Translations under genes and position numbers: made by a program
In this document: one piece after another, positions 52,201 to 64,000 of the stretch
Layout: each line of letters begins with the position of its first letter
How positions within the stretch are numbered: position 1 is the stretch's first letter
The notes under the pieces: generated by a model
Database searches by the model: none
Told to the model about the DNA's origin: nothing
What the model saw: only the letters and a program-made list of their open reading frames with translations
Source of the DNA: Auanema rhodensis
Taxonomy: Eukaryota > Nematoda > Chromadorea > Rhabditida > Rhabditidae
Length of the DNA: 64,000 nt
NCBI GenBank assembly: GCA_964057225.1
Contig: OZ059900.1
Coordinates: 13,283,638 to 13,347,637 of the forward strand
Direction of reading: 5' to 3'

Positions 52201-54951
52201 GATCACATATACGGCGATAGGCTAGAACAGTTCATAAGTTTCCTGAATAGATTTGGTTTAATTACCCAAGTTAGAGGTAGTATCTCAATCTAACCAGAGA
52301 ACTTCTGAGTTGGAAATACATTTTGGAAAGCACACCATGAGTGTGCAATATTAAAAACTGTCTGTCTTAGTATGATTATATGACACTATAGATGCCAAAG
52401 CAAAACAAATTTGAATATGAACATGACGCGTCTTTTACATTATAGTTTGACCTGATAAAGCTTTGGATAGCTTTGTACACTGATCACATATACGGCGAGA
52501 GGCTAGAACAGTTTATAAGTTTCCTGAATAGATTTGGTTTAATTACCCAAGTTAGAGGTAGTATCTCAATCTAACCAGAGAACTTCTGAGTTGGAAATAC
52601 ATTTTGGAAAGCACACCATGAGTGTGCAATATTGAAAACTGTCTGTCTTAGTATGATTATATGACACTATAGATGCCAAAGCAAAACAAATTTGAATATG
52701 AACATGACGCGTCTTTTACATTGTAGTTTGACCGGATAAAGCTTTGTATAGCTTTGTACACTGATCACATATACGGCGATAGGCTAGAACAGTTCATAAG
52801 TTTCCTGGATAGATTTGGTTTAATTACCCAAGTTAGAGGTAGTATCTCAATCTAACCAGAGAACTTCTGAGTTGGAAATACATTTTGGAAAGCACACCAT
52901 GAGTGTGCAATATTGAAAACTGTCTGTCTTAGTATGATTATATGACACTATAGATGCCAAAGCAATATAAATTTGAATATGAACATGACGCGTCTTTTAC
53001 ATTATAGTTTGACCGGATAAAGCTTTGTATAGCTTTGTATAGCTTTGTACACTGATCACATATACGGCGATAGGCTAGAACAGTTCATAAGTTTCCTGAA
53101 TAGATTTGGTTTAATTACCCAAGTTAGAGGTAGTATCTCAATCTAACCAGAGAACTTCTGAGTTGGAAATACATTTTGGAAAGCACACCATGAGTGTGCA
53201 ATATTAAAAACTGTCTGTCTTAGTATGATTATATGACACTATAGATGCCAAAGCAAAACAAATTTGAATATGAACATGACGCGTCTTTTACATTATAGTT
53301 TGACCTGATAAAGCTTTGGATAGCTTTGTACACTGATCACATATACGGCGAGAGGCTAGAACAGTTTATAAGTTTCCTGAATAGATTTGGTTTAATTACC
53401 CAAGTTAGAGGTAGTATCTCAATCTAACCAGAGAACTTCTGAGTTGGAAATACATTTTGGAAAGCACACCATGAGTGTGCAATATTGAAAACTGTCTGTC
53501 TTAGTATGATTATATGACACTATAGATGCCAAAGCAAAACAAATTTGAATATGAACATGACGCGTCTTTTACATTATAATTTGACCGGATAAAGCTTTGT
53601 ATAGCTTTGTATAGCTTTGTACACTGATCACATATACGGCGATAGGCTAGAACAGTTCATAAGTTTCCTGAATAGATTTGGTTTAATTACCCAAGTTAGA
53701 GGTAGTATCTCAATCTAACCAGAGAACTTCTGAGTTGGAAATACATTTTGGAAAGCACACCATGAGTGTGCAATATTAAAAACTGTCTGTCTTAGTATGA
53801 TTATATGACACTATAGATGCCAAAGCAAAACAAATTTGAATATGAACATGACGCGTCTTTTACATTATAGTTTGACCTGATAAAGCTTTGGATAGCTTTG
53901 TACACTGATCACATATACGGCGAGAGGCTAGAACAGTTTATAAGTTTCCTGAATAGATTTGGTTTAATTACCCAAGTTAGAGGTAGTATCTCAATCTAAC
54001 CAGAGAACTTCTGAGTTGGAAATACATTTTGGAAAGCACACCATGAGTGTGCAATATTGAAAACTGTCTGTCTTAGTATGATTATATGACACTATAGATG
54101 CCAAAGCAATATAAATTTGAATATGAACATGACGCGTCTTTTACATTATAGTTTGACCGGATAAAGCTTTGTATAGCTTTGTATAGCTTTGTACACTGAT
54201 CACATATACGGCGATAGGCTAGAACAGTTCATAAGTTTCCTGAATAGATTTCGTTTAATTACCCAAGTTAGAGGTAGTATCTCAATCTAACCAGAGAACT
54301 TCTGAGTTGGAAATACATTTTGGAAAGCACACCATGAGTGTGCAATATTGAAAACTGTCTGTCTTAGTATGATTATATGACACTATAGATGCCAAAGCAA
54401 TATAAATTTGAATATGAACATGACGCGTCTTTTACATTATAGTTTGACCGGATAAAGCTTTGTATAGCTTTGTATAGCTTTGTACACTGATCACATATAC
54501 GGCGAGAGGCTAGAACAGTTCATAAGTTTCCTGAATAGATTTGGTTTAATTACCCAAGTTAGAGGTAGTATCTCAATCTAACCAGAGAACTTCTGAGTTG
54601 GAAATACATTTTGGAAAGCACACCATGAGTGTGCAATATTGAAAACTGTCTGTCTTAGTATGATTATATGACACTATAGATGCCAAAGCAATATAAATTT
54701 GAATATGAACATGACGCGTCTTTTACATTATAGTTTGACCGGATAAAGCTTTGTATAGCTTTGTATAGCTTTGTACACTGATCACATATACGGCGATAGG
54801 CTAGAACAGTTTATAAGTTTCCTGAATAGATTTGGTTTAATTACCCAAGTTAGAGGTAGTATCTCAATCTAACCAGAGAACTTCTGAGTTGGAAATACAT
54901 TTTGGAAAGCACACCATGAGTGTGCAATATTGAAAACTGTCTGTCTTAGTA
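49202..54951. repeat. Mixed V / B / E'' domain
   Basis: Order: V 49202, B 49493, C'/D hybrid 49784, E'' 50065, S-like 50346, GAGAGG three-unit 50637, A-rear three-unit 50928, B 51219, C' 51510, GAGAGG three-unit 51791, V 52082, E'' 52373, C' 52654, V 52935, E'' 53226, AATTTGACCGG three-unit 53507, E'' 53798, V 54079 (TTTCGTTT, C at 54,252), V 54370 (GAGAGG), V 54661. A 572-bp dimer of a TTAAAAAC-ending monomer plus E'' occurs at 52,082, 52,935 and 53,507. No long regular HOR is visible. Confidence 0.88.
49784..50064 (+). repeat. C'/D hybrid monomer (one-monomer deletion)
   Basis: The front is C' (GTAGTTTGACCGG, two units) and the rear is D (CTGAATA, TTAAAAAC); it also has a private TTTGGATTAATT (A at 49,949). 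It is flanked by B before and E'' then S-like after. At 34,792-36,226 the same order reads B-C'-D-E''-S, so this copy lost 291 bp by joining C' to D. The breakpoint lies between the subrepeats (about 49,890) and the GAATA marker (about 49,938). Confidence 0.85.
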
Positions 54952-57900
54952 TGATTATATGACACTATAGATGCCAAAGCAATATAAATTTGAATATGAA
55001 CATGACGCGTCTTTTACATTATAGTTTGACCGGATAAAGCTTTGTATAGCTTTGTATAGCTTTGTACACTGATCACATATACGGCGATAGGCTAGAACAG
55101 TTCATAAGTTTCCTGAATAGATTTGGTTTAATTACCCAAGTTAGAGGTAGTATCTCAATCTAACCAGAGAACTTCTGAGTTGGAAATACATTTTGGAAAG
55201 CACACCATGAGTGTGCAATATTAAAAACTGTCTGTCTTAGTATGATTATATGACACTATAGATGCCAAAGCAAAACAAATTTGAATATGAACATGACGCG
55301 TCTTTTACATTATAGTTTGACCTGATAAAGCTTTGGATAGCTTTGTACACTGATCACATATACGGCGAGAGGCTAGAACAGTTCATAAGTTTCCTGAATA
55401 GATTTGGTTTAATTACCCAAGTTAGAGGTAGTATCTCAATCTAACCAGAGAACTTCTGAGTTGGAAATACATTTTGGAAAGCACACCATGAGTGTGCAAT
55501 ATTGAAAACTGTCTGTCTTAGTATGATTATATGACACTATAGATGCCAAAGCAATATAAATTTGAATATGAACATGACGCGTCTTTTACATTATAGTTTG
55601 ACCGGATAAAGCTTTGTATAGCTTTGTATAGCTTTGTACACTGATCACATATACGGCGATAGGCTAGAACAGTTTATAAGTTTCCTGAATAGATTTGGTT
55701 TAATTACCCAAGTTAGAGGTAGTATCTCAATCTAACCAGAGAACTTCTGAGTTGGAAATACATTTTGGAAAGCACACCATGAGTGTGCAATATTGAAAAC
55801 TGTCTGTCTTAGTATGATTATATGACACTATAGATGCCAAAGCAATATAAATTTGAATATGAACATGACGCGTCTTTTACATTATAGTTTGACCGGATAA
55901 AGCTTTGTATAGCTTTGTATAGCTTTGTACACTGATCACATATACGGCGAGAGGCTAGAACAGTTTATAAGTTTCCTGAATAGATTTGGTTTAATTACCC
56001 AAGTTAGAGGTAGTATCTCAATCTAACCAGAGAACTTCTGAGTTGGAAATACATTTTGGAAAGCACACCATGAGTGTGCAATATTGAAAACTGTCTGTCT
56101 TAGTATGATTATATGACACTATAGATGCCAAAGCAAAACAAATTTGAATATGAACATGACGCGTCTTTTACATTATAATTTGACCGGATAAAGCTTTGTA
56201 TAGCTTTGTATAGCTTTGTACACTGATCACATATACGGCGATAGGCTAGAACAGTTTATAAGTTTCCTGAATAGATTTGATTTAATTACCCAAGTTAGAG
56301 GTAGTATCTCAATCTAACCAGAGAACTTCTGAGTTGGAAATACATTTTGGAAAGCACACCATGAGTGTGCAATATTGAAAACTGTCTGTCTTAGTATGAT
56401 TATATGACACTATAGATGCCAAAGCAATATAAATTTGAATATGAACATGACGCGTCTTTTACATTATAGTTTGACCGGATAAAGCTTTGTATAGCTTTGT
56501 ATAGCTTTGTACACTGATCACATATACGGCGATAGGCTAGAACAGTTCATAAGTTTCCTGAATAGATTTGGTTTAATTACCCAAGTTAGAGGTAGTATCT
56601 CAATCTAACCAGAGAACTTCTGAGTTGGAAATACATTTTGGAAAGCACACCATGAGTGTGCAATATTGAAAACTGTCTGTCTTAGTATGATTATATGACA
56701 CTATAGATGCCAAAGCAAAACAAATTTGAATATGAACATGACGCGTCTTTTACATTATAGTTTGACCGGATAAAGCCTTTGTATAGCTTTGGATAGCTTT
56801 GTACACTGATCACATATACGGCGATAGGCTAGAACAGTTCATAAGTTTCCTGGATAGATTTGGTTTAATTACCCAAGTTAGAGGTAGTATCTCAATCTAA
56901 CCAGAGAACTTCTGAGTTGGAAATACATTTTGGAAAGCACACCATGAGTGTGCAATATTGAAAACTGTCTGTCTTAGTATGATTATATGACACTATAGAT
57001 GCCAAAGCAAAACAAATTTGAATATGAACATGACGCGTCTTTTACATTGTAGTTTGACCGGATAAAGCTTTGTATAGCTTTGTACACTGATCACATATAC
57101 GGCGATAGGCTAGAACAGTTCATAAGTTTCCTGGATAGATTTGGTTTAATTACCCAAGTTAGAGGTAGTATCTCAATCTAACCAGAGAACTTCTGAGTTG
57201 GAAATACATTTTGGAAAGCACACCATGAGTGTGCAATATTGAAAACTGTCTGTCTTAGTATGATTATATGACACTATAGATGCCAAAGCAATATAAATTT
57301 GAATATGAACATGACGCGTCTTTTACATTATAGTTTGACCGGATAAAGCTTTGTATAGCTTTGTATAGCTTTGTACACTGATCACATATACGGCGATAGG
57401 CTAGAACAGTTCATAAGTTTCCTGAATAGATTTGGTTTAATTACCCAAGTTAGAGGTAGTATCTCAATCTAACCAGAGAACTTCTGAGTTGGAAATACAT
57501 TTTGGAAAGCACACCATGAGTGTGCAATATTGAAAACTGTCTGTCTTAGTATGATTATATGACACTATAGATGCCAAAGCAAAACAAATTTGAATATGAA
57601 CATGACGCGTCTTTTACATTATAGTTTGACCGGATAAAGCTTTGTATAGCTTTGTACACTGATCACATATACGGCGATAGGCTAGAACAGTTCATAAGTT
57701 TCCTGAATAGATTTGGTTTAATTACCCAAGTTAGAGGTAGTATCTCAATCTAACCAGAGAACTTCTGAGTTGGAAATACATTTTGGAAAGCACACCATGA
57801 GTGTGCAATATTGAAAACTGTCTGTCTTAGTATGATTATATGACACTATAGATGCCAAAGCAAAACAAATTTGAATATGAACATGACGCGTCTTTTACAT

Positions 57901-58123
57901 TATAGTTTGACCGGATAAAGCTTTGTATAGCTTTGTATAGCTTTGTACACTGATCACATATACGGCGATAGGCTAGAACAGTTTATAAGTTTCCTGAATA
58001 GATTTGGTTTAATTACCCAAGTTAGAGGTAGTATCTCAATCTAACCAGAGAACTTCTGAGTTGGAAATACATTTTGGAAAGCACACCATGAGTGTGCAAT
58101 ATTGAAAACTGTCTGTCTTAGTA
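54952..58123. repeat. HOR family 7, copy 1 (11 monomers)
   Basis: Order: V 54952 (TTAAAAAC), E-like 55243, V 55524 (TTTATA), V 55815 (GAGAGG), AATTTGACCGG 56106 with TTTGATTT (A at 56,280), V 56397, GGATAG three-unit 56688 (292 bp), C' 56980, V 57261, two-unit F/D-like 57552, three-unit TTTATA 57833. It is repeated with rearrangement from 58,124. Confidence 0.9.
56688..56979 (+). repeat. The single 292-bp monomer
   Basis: One extra C makes AAAGCCTTTG in place of AAAGCTTTG at about 56,776, the only single-base indel I saw in 222 monomers. It breaks the AAAGCTTT palindrome. The homologous monomer at 59,569 lacks it, so it is private: a recent mutation or a sequencing error. Confidence 0.85.
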
Positions 58124-60140
58124 TGATTATATGACACTATAGATGCCAAAGCAATATAAATTTGAATATGAACATGACGCGTCTTTTACATTATAGTTTG
58201 ACCGGATAAAGCTTTGTATAGCTTTGTATAGCTTTGTACACTGATCACATATACGGCGATAGGCTAGAACAGTTCATAAGTTTCCTGAATAGATTTGGTT
58301 TAATTACCCAAGTTAGAGGTAGTATCTCAATCTAACCAGAGAACTTCTGAGTTGGAAATACATTTTGGAAAGCACACCATGAGTGTGCAATATTAAAAAC
58401 TGTCTGTCTTAGTATGATTATATGACACTATAGATGCCAAAGCAAAACAAATTTGAATATGAACATGACGCGTCTTTTACATTATAGTTTGACCTGATAA
58501 AGCTTTGGATAGCTTTGTACACTGATCACATATACGGCGATAGGCTAGAACAGTTTATAAGTTTCCTGAATAGATTTGGTTTAATTACCCAAGTTAGAGG
58601 TAGTATCTCAATCTAACCAGAGAACTTCTGAGTTGGAAATACATTTTGGAAAGCACACCATGAGTGTGCAATATTGAAAACTGTCTGTCTTAGTATGATT
58701 ATATGACACTATAGATGCCAAAGCAATATAAATTTGAATATGAACATGACGCGTCTTTTACATTATAGTTTGACCGGATAAAGCTTTGTATAGCTTTGTA
58801 TAGCTTTGTACACTGATCACATATACGGCGAGAGGCTAGAACAGTTTATAAGTTTCCTGAATAGATTTGGTTTAATTACCCAAGTTAGAGGTAGTATCTC
58901 AATCTAACCAGAGAACTTCTGAGTTGGAAATACATTTTGGAAAGCACACCATGAGTGTGCAATATTGAAAACTGTCTGTCTTAGTATGATTATATGACAC
59001 TATAGATGCCAAAGCAAAACAAATTTGAATATGAACATGACGCGTCTTTTACATTATAATTTGACCGGATAAAGCTTTGTATAGCTTTGTATAGCTTTGT
59101 ACACTGATCACATATACGGCGATAGGCTAGAACAGTTTATAAGTTTCCTGAATAGATTTGATTTAATTACCCAAGTTAGAGGTAGTATCTCAATCTAACC
59201 AGAGAACTTCTGAGTTGGAAATACATTTTGGAAAGCACACCATGAGTGTGCAATATTGAAAACTGTCTGTCTTAGTATGATTATATGACACTATAGATGC
59301 CAAAGCAATATAAATTTGAATATGAACATGACGCGTCTTTTACATTATAGTTTGACCGGATAAAGCTTTGTATAGCTTTGTATAGCTTTGTACACTGATC
59401 ACATATACGGCGATAGGCTAGAACAGTTCATAAGTTTCCTGAATAGATTTGGTTTAATTACCCAAGTTAGAGGTAGTATCTCAATCTAACCAGAGAACTT
59501 CTGAGTTGGAAATACATTTTGGAAAGCACACCATGAGTGTGCAATATTGAAAACTGTCTGTCTTAGTATGATTATATGACACTATAGATGCCAAAGCAAA
59601 ACAAATTTGAATATGAACATGACGCGTCTTTTACATTATAGTTTGACCGGATAAAGCTTTGTATAGCTTTGGATAGCTTTGTACACTGATCACATATACG
59701 GCGATAGGCTAGAACAGTTCATAAGTTTCCTGGATAGATTTGGTTTAATTACCCAAGTTAGAGGTAGTATCTCAATCTAACCAGAGAACTTCTGAGTTGG
59801 AAATACATTTTGGAAAGCACACCATGAGTGTGCAATATTGAAAACTGTCTGTCTTAGTATGATTATATGACACTATAGATGCCAAAGCAAAACAAATTTG
59901 AATATGAACATGACGCGTCTTTTACATTGTAGTTTGACCGGATAAAGCTTTGTATAGCTTTGTACACTGATCACATATACGGCGATAGGCTAGAACAGTT
60001 CATAAGTTTCCTGGATAGATTTGGTTTAATTACCCAAGTTAGAGGTAGTATCTCAATCTAACCAGAGAACTTCTGAGTTGGAAATACATTTTGGAAAGCA
60101 CACCATGAGTGTGCAATATTGAAAACTGTCTGTCTTAGTA
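58124..60140. repeat. HOR family 7, copy 2 (7 monomers)
   Basis: Order: V 58124 (TTAAAAAC), E/V hybrid 58415, V 58696 (GAGAGG), AATTTGACCGG 58987 with TTTGATTT (A at 59,161), V 59278, GGATAG three-unit 59569, C' 59860. The first monomer lies 3,172 bp after its partner in copy 1. From 58,696 the offset is 2,881 bp (2,880 after the 1-bp insertion), so exactly one 291-bp monomer was lost at the 58,415 hybrid. Confidence 0.9.
58415..58695 (+). repeat. E/V hybrid monomer (one-monomer deletion)
   Basis: The front (GACCTG, GGATAG, two units) matches the 55,243 monomer and the rear (GATAGG, TTTATAAG) matches the 55,524 monomer. Joining them removed 291 bp compared with copy 1. The breakpoint lies between the subrepeat block and the GATAGG marker, a stretch of only about 40 bp near 58,512-58,550. 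Confidence 0.85.
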
Positions 60141-63100
60141 TGATTATATGACACTATAGATGCCAAAGCAAAACAAATTTGAATATGAACATGACGCGTC
60201 TTTTACATTATAGTTTGACCGGATAAAGCTTTGTATAGCTTTGGATAGCTTTGTACACTGATCACATATACGGCGATAGGCTAGAACAGTTCATAAGTTT
60301 CCTGGATAGATTTGGTTTAATTACCCAAGTTAGAGGTAGTATCTCAATCTAACCAGAGAACTTCTGAGTTGGAAATACATTTTGGAAAGCACACCATGAG
60401 TGTGCAATATTGAAAACTGTCTGTCTTAGTATGATTATATGACACTATAGATGCCAAAGCAAAACAAATTTGAATATGAACATGACGCGTCTTTTACATT
60501 GTAGTTTGACCGGATAAAGCTTTGTATAGCTTTGTACACTGATCACATATACGGCGATAGGCTAGAACAGTTCATAAGTTTCCTGGATAGATTTGGTTTA
60601 ATTACCCAAGTTAGAGGTAGTATCTCAATCTAACCAGAGAACTTCTGAGTTGGAAATACATTTTGGAAAGCACACCATGAGTGTGCAATATTGAAAACTG
60701 TCTGTCTTAGTATGATTATATGACACTATAGATGCCAAAGCAATATAAATTTGAATATGAACATGACGCGTCTTTTACATTATAGTTTGACCGGATAAAG
60801 CTTTGTATAGCTTTGTATAGCTTTGTACACTGATCACATATACGGCGATAGGCTAGAACAGTTCATAAGTTTCCTGAATAGATTTGGTTTAATTACCCAA
60901 GTTAGAGGTAGTATCTCAATCTAACCAGAGAACTTCTGAGTTGGAAATACATTTTGGAAAGCACACCATGAGTGTGCAATATTGAAAACTGTCTGTCTTA
61001 GTATGATTATATGACACTATAGATGCCAAAGCAATATAAATTTGAATATGAACATGACGCGTCTTTTACATTATAGTTTGACCGGATAAAGCTTTGTATA
61101 GCTTTGTATAGCTTTGTACACTGATCACATATACGGCGATAGGCTAGAACAGTTCATAAGATTCCTGAATAGATTTGGTTTAATTACCCAAGTTAGAGGT
61201 AGTATCTCAATCTAACCAGAGAACTTCTGAGTTGGAAATACATTTTGGAAAGCACACCATGAGTGTGCAATATTGAAAACTGTCTGTCTTAGTATGATTA
61301 TATGACACTATAGATGCCAAAGCAAAACAAATTTGAATATGAACATGACGCGTCTTTTACATTATAGTTTGACCGGATAAAGCTTTGTATAGCTTTGGAT
61401 AGCTTTGTACACTGATCACATATACGGCGATAGGCTAGAACAGTTCATAAGTTTCCTGGATAGATTTGGTTTAATTACCCAAGTTAGAGGTAGTATCTCA
61501 ATCTAACCAGAGAACTTCTGAGTTGGAAATACATTTTGGAAAGCACACCATGAGTGTGCAATATTGAAAACTGTCTGTCTTAGTATGATTATATGACACT
61601 ATAGATGCCAAAGCAAAACAAATTTGAATATGAACATGACGCGTCTTTTACATTGTAGTTTGACCGGATAAAGCTTTGTATAGCTTTGTACACTGATCAC
61701 ATATACGGCGATAGGCTAGAACAGTTCATAAGTTTCCTGGATAGATTTGGTTTAATTACCCAAGTTAGAGGTAGTATCTCAATCTAACCAGAGAACTTCT
61801 GAGTTGGAAATACATTTTGGAAAGCACACCATGAGTGTGCAATATTGAAAACTGTCTGTCTTAGTATGATTATATGACACTATAGATGCCAAAGCAATAT
61901 AAATTTGAATATGAACATGACGCGTCTTTTACATTATAGTTTGACCGGATAAAGCTTTGTATAGCTTTGTATAGCTTTGTACACTGATCACATATACGGC
62001 GAGAGGCTAGAACAGTTTATAAGTTTCCTGAATAGATTTGGTTTAATTACCCAAGTTAGAGGTAGTATCTCAATCTAACCAGAGAACTTCTGAGTTGGAA
62101 ATACATTTTGGAAAGCACACCATGAGTGTGCAATATTGAAAACTGTCTGTCTTAGTATGATTATATGACACTATAGATGCCAAAGCAATATAAATTTGAA
62201 TATGAACATGACGCGTCTTTTACATTATAGTTTGACCGGATAAAGCTTTGTATAGCTTTGTATAGCTTTGTACACTGATCACATATACGGCGAGAGGCTA
62301 GAACAGTTTATAAGTTTCCTGAATAGATTTGGTTTAATTACCCAAGTTAGAGGTAGTATCTCAATCTAACCAGAGAACTTCTGAGTTGGAAATACATTTT
62401 GGAAAGCACACCATGAGTGTGCAATATTGAAAACTGTCTGTCTTAGTATGATTATATGACACTATAGATGCCAAAGCAAAACAAATTTGAATATGAACAT
62501 GACGCGTCTTTTACATTATAATTTGACCGGATAAAGCTTTGTATAGCTTTGTATAGCTTTGTACACTGATCACATATACGGCGATAGGCTAGGACAGTTT
62601 ATAAGTTTCCTGAATAGATTTGGTTTAATTACCCAAGTTAGAGGTAGTATCTCAATCTAACCAGAGAACTTCTGAGTTGGAAATACATTTTGGAAAGCAC
62701 ACCATGAGTGTGCAATATTGAAAACTGTCTGTCTTAGTATGATTATATGACACTATAGATGCCAAAGCAAAACAAATTTGAATATGAACATGACGCGTCT
62801 TTTACATTATAGTTTGACCGGATAAAGCTTTGTATAGCTTTGGATAGCTTTGTACACTGATCACATATACGGCGATAGGCTAGAACAGTTCATAAGTTTC
62901 CTGGATAGATTTGGTTTAATTACCCAAGTTAGAGGTAGTATCTCAATCTAACCAGAGAACTTCTGAGTTGGAAATACATTTTGGAAAGCACACCATGAGT
63001 GTGCAATATTGAAAACTGTCTGTCTTAGTATGATTATATGACACTATAGATGCCAAAGCAAAACAAATTTGAATATGAACATGACGCGTCTTTTACATTG

Positions 63101-63893
63101 TAGTTTGACCGGATAAAGCTTTGTATAGCTTTGTACACTGATCACATATACGGCGATAGGCTAGAACAGTTCATAAGTTTCCTGGATAGATTTGGTTTAA
63201 TTACCCAAGTTAGAGGTAGTATCTCAATCTAACCAGAGAACTTCTGAGTTGGAAATACATTTTGGAAAGCACACCATGAGTGTGCAATATTGAAAACTGT
63301 CTGTCTTAGTATGATTATATGACACTATAGATGCCAAAGCAATATAAATTTGAATATGAACATGACGCGTCTTTTACATTATAGTTTGACCGGATAAAGC
63401 TTTGTATAGCTTTGTATAGCTTTGTACACTGATCACATATACGGCGATAGGCTAGAACAGTTCATAAGTTTCCTGAATAGATTTGGTTTAATTACCCAAG
63501 TTAGAGGTAGTATCTCAATCTAACCAGAGAACTTCTGAGTTGGAAATACATTTTGGAAAGCACACCATGAGTGTGCAATATTGAAAACTGTCTGTCTTAG
63601 TATGATTATATGACACTATAGATGCCAAAGCAATATAAATTTGAATATGAACATGACGCGTCTTTTACATTATAGTTTGACCGGATAAAGCTTTGTATAG
63701 CTTTGTATAGCTTTGTACACTGATCACATATACGGCGATAGGCTAGAACAGTTCATAAGTTTCCTGAATAGATTTGGTTTAATTACCCAAGTTAGAGGTA
63801 GTATCTCAATCTAACCAGAGAACTTCTGAGTTGGAAATACATTTTGGAAAGCACACCATGAGTGTGCAATATTGAAAACTGTCTGTCTTAGTA
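60141..63893. repeat. HOR family 8: 1,154-bp tetramer
   Basis: Tetramer GGATAG-type, C', V, V: copy 1 at 60141, 60432, 60713, 61004 (private AAGATTCC, A at 61,161); copy 2 at 61295, 61586, 61867 and 62158 (both V with GAGAGG), followed by an extra S-like 62449; copy 3 at 62740, 63031, 63312, 63603. The next GGATAG-type starts at 63,894. The dimer GGATAG-C' at 59,569 is duplicated at 60,141 (572 bp), which may be how the tetramer began. Confidence 0.91.
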
Positions 63894-64000
63894 TGATTAT
63901 ATGACACTATAGATGCCAAAGCAAAACAAATTTGAATATGAACATGACGCGTCTTTTACATTATAGTTTGACCGGATAAAGCTTTGTATAGCTTTGGATA
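63894..64000 (+). repeat. Partial monomer at window end
   Basis: These are the first 107 bp of a monomer with GTTTGACCGG and a GGATAG second subrepeat unit, the type expected to open another copy of the 1,154-bp tetramer. The array therefore continues to the right; it also begins without flank at position 1, so both edges are outside the window. Confidence 0.95.

Larger units (their letters stand above)
1..64000. repeat. 291/281-bp satellite DNA array, whole window
   Basis: The window is a continuous head-to-tail array with no interruption and no inverted monomer. With the phase set at TGATTATATGACAC there are 222 full monomers (150 of 291 bp, 71 of 281 bp, one of 292 bp, total 63,893 bp) and a partial one. 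Monomers differ from each other by only a few substitutions and by one 10-bp subrepeat. A hand count of one monomer gives 102 G+C in 291 bp, about 35%. Known context: arrays of this scale with higher-order structure are typical of eukaryotic centromeric or heterochromatic satellites. Inference: that is the likely setting here, but nothing in the window proves centromere function. The family was not recognised. Ribosomal spacer subrepeats can look similar but rarely run to 64 kb without an rRNA gene. Confidence 0.98.

Noticed and set aside
1-64000. CRISPR array or phage/bacterial tandem repeats
   Set aside because: There are no short direct repeats separated by unique spacers; the whole unit repeats, with no cas genes and no coding sequence.
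1-64000. Transposable elements, telomere repeats or inverted monomers inside the array
   Set aside because: Reading the monomers in sequence, each boundary falls 281, 291 or 292 bp after the last, leaving no room for an insertion, and the orientation never flips.

Overview
The whole 64-kb window is one uninterrupted block of tandemly repeated (satellite) DNA. Fixing the phase at TGATTATATGACAC, I count 222 complete head-to-tail monomers plus a 107-bp partial one at the right end, all in the same orientation. By length they are 150 of 291 bp, 71 of 281 bp and one of 292 bp; these sum to 63,893 bp, which matches the start of the last partial monomer at 63,894. The 10-bp difference comes only from an internal subrepeat (AGCTTTGTAT) present in three or two copies. 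A hand count of one monomer gives about 35% GC. I found no protein gene, RNA gene, transposon, CRISPR array or unique sequence on either strand.

Arrays this long, made of ~290-bp units organised into higher-order repeats (HORs), are typical of eukaryotic centromeric, pericentromeric or other heterochromatic satellite, so the source is a eukaryote, probably from a long-read assembly. I do not recognise the family and cannot name the species. It is not alpha satellite (171 bp), and no CENP-B box is present.

Monomer names used below. A = ATAATTTGACGGG, 3 units, CACGA loop. B = TATAAATGCC, 3 units. C = GTAGTTTGACCGG, 2 units (C' without the AATTAG change). D = 3 units, CTGAATA, ends TTAAAAAC. 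E = GACCTG with a GGATAG unit, 2 units, GAGAGG (E'' without the TTTCAC and GAATTGA changes). F = 3 units, CTGGATA, ends TTGAAAAC. G = GAAGATGAC, 2 units (G' = G without GGATGAAG, ends CTTACTATG). H = AGTTAGACC, 2 units. I = like F but ends TTAAAAAC. J = A-like front with TTTACTGAATAGATATGG; J' = the same rear with a plain GTTTGACCGG front. K = H front with GATCTT, CCACAC and TTGGAAAC. P = CTATAAC. Q = GACCTG, 3 units, CTGGATA. R = GACCTG, 3 units, GAGAGG, TTTATA. S = AATTTGACCGG with CTAGGAC. T = GACCTG, CACGA, often CTTAATATG. V = AATATAAATTTG.

Layout. 1-11,470: three copies of a 13-14-monomer HOR. 11,752-17,862: an 11-mer HOR of 3,201 bp built only of 291-bp monomers. 17,863-24,736: irregular H/J' runs and a local P/CATCA cluster. 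24,737-25,027: the most divergent monomer. 25,028-32,212: an F-G'-F-H-J'-J'-K HOR. 32,213-35,935: a 2,007-bp 7-mer. 36,227-42,568: a 3,171-bp 11-mer. 42,569-45,167: a 1,726-bp 6-mer. 45,168-64,000: a region rich in V monomers with short and broken HORs, including an ~860-bp triplet and a 1,154-bp tetramer.

The array is a patchwork of local amplifications. Several monomers are clear left/right hybrids of two neighbouring types, marking individual unequal crossovers or gene conversions. Positions 189-265 of the monomer hold three closely spaced inverted repeats whose stems are mostly preserved while loops vary. This is the best candidate for a functional element (protein site, transcript structure or non-B DNA). 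All sequence comparisons here were made by eye, not by alignment software.
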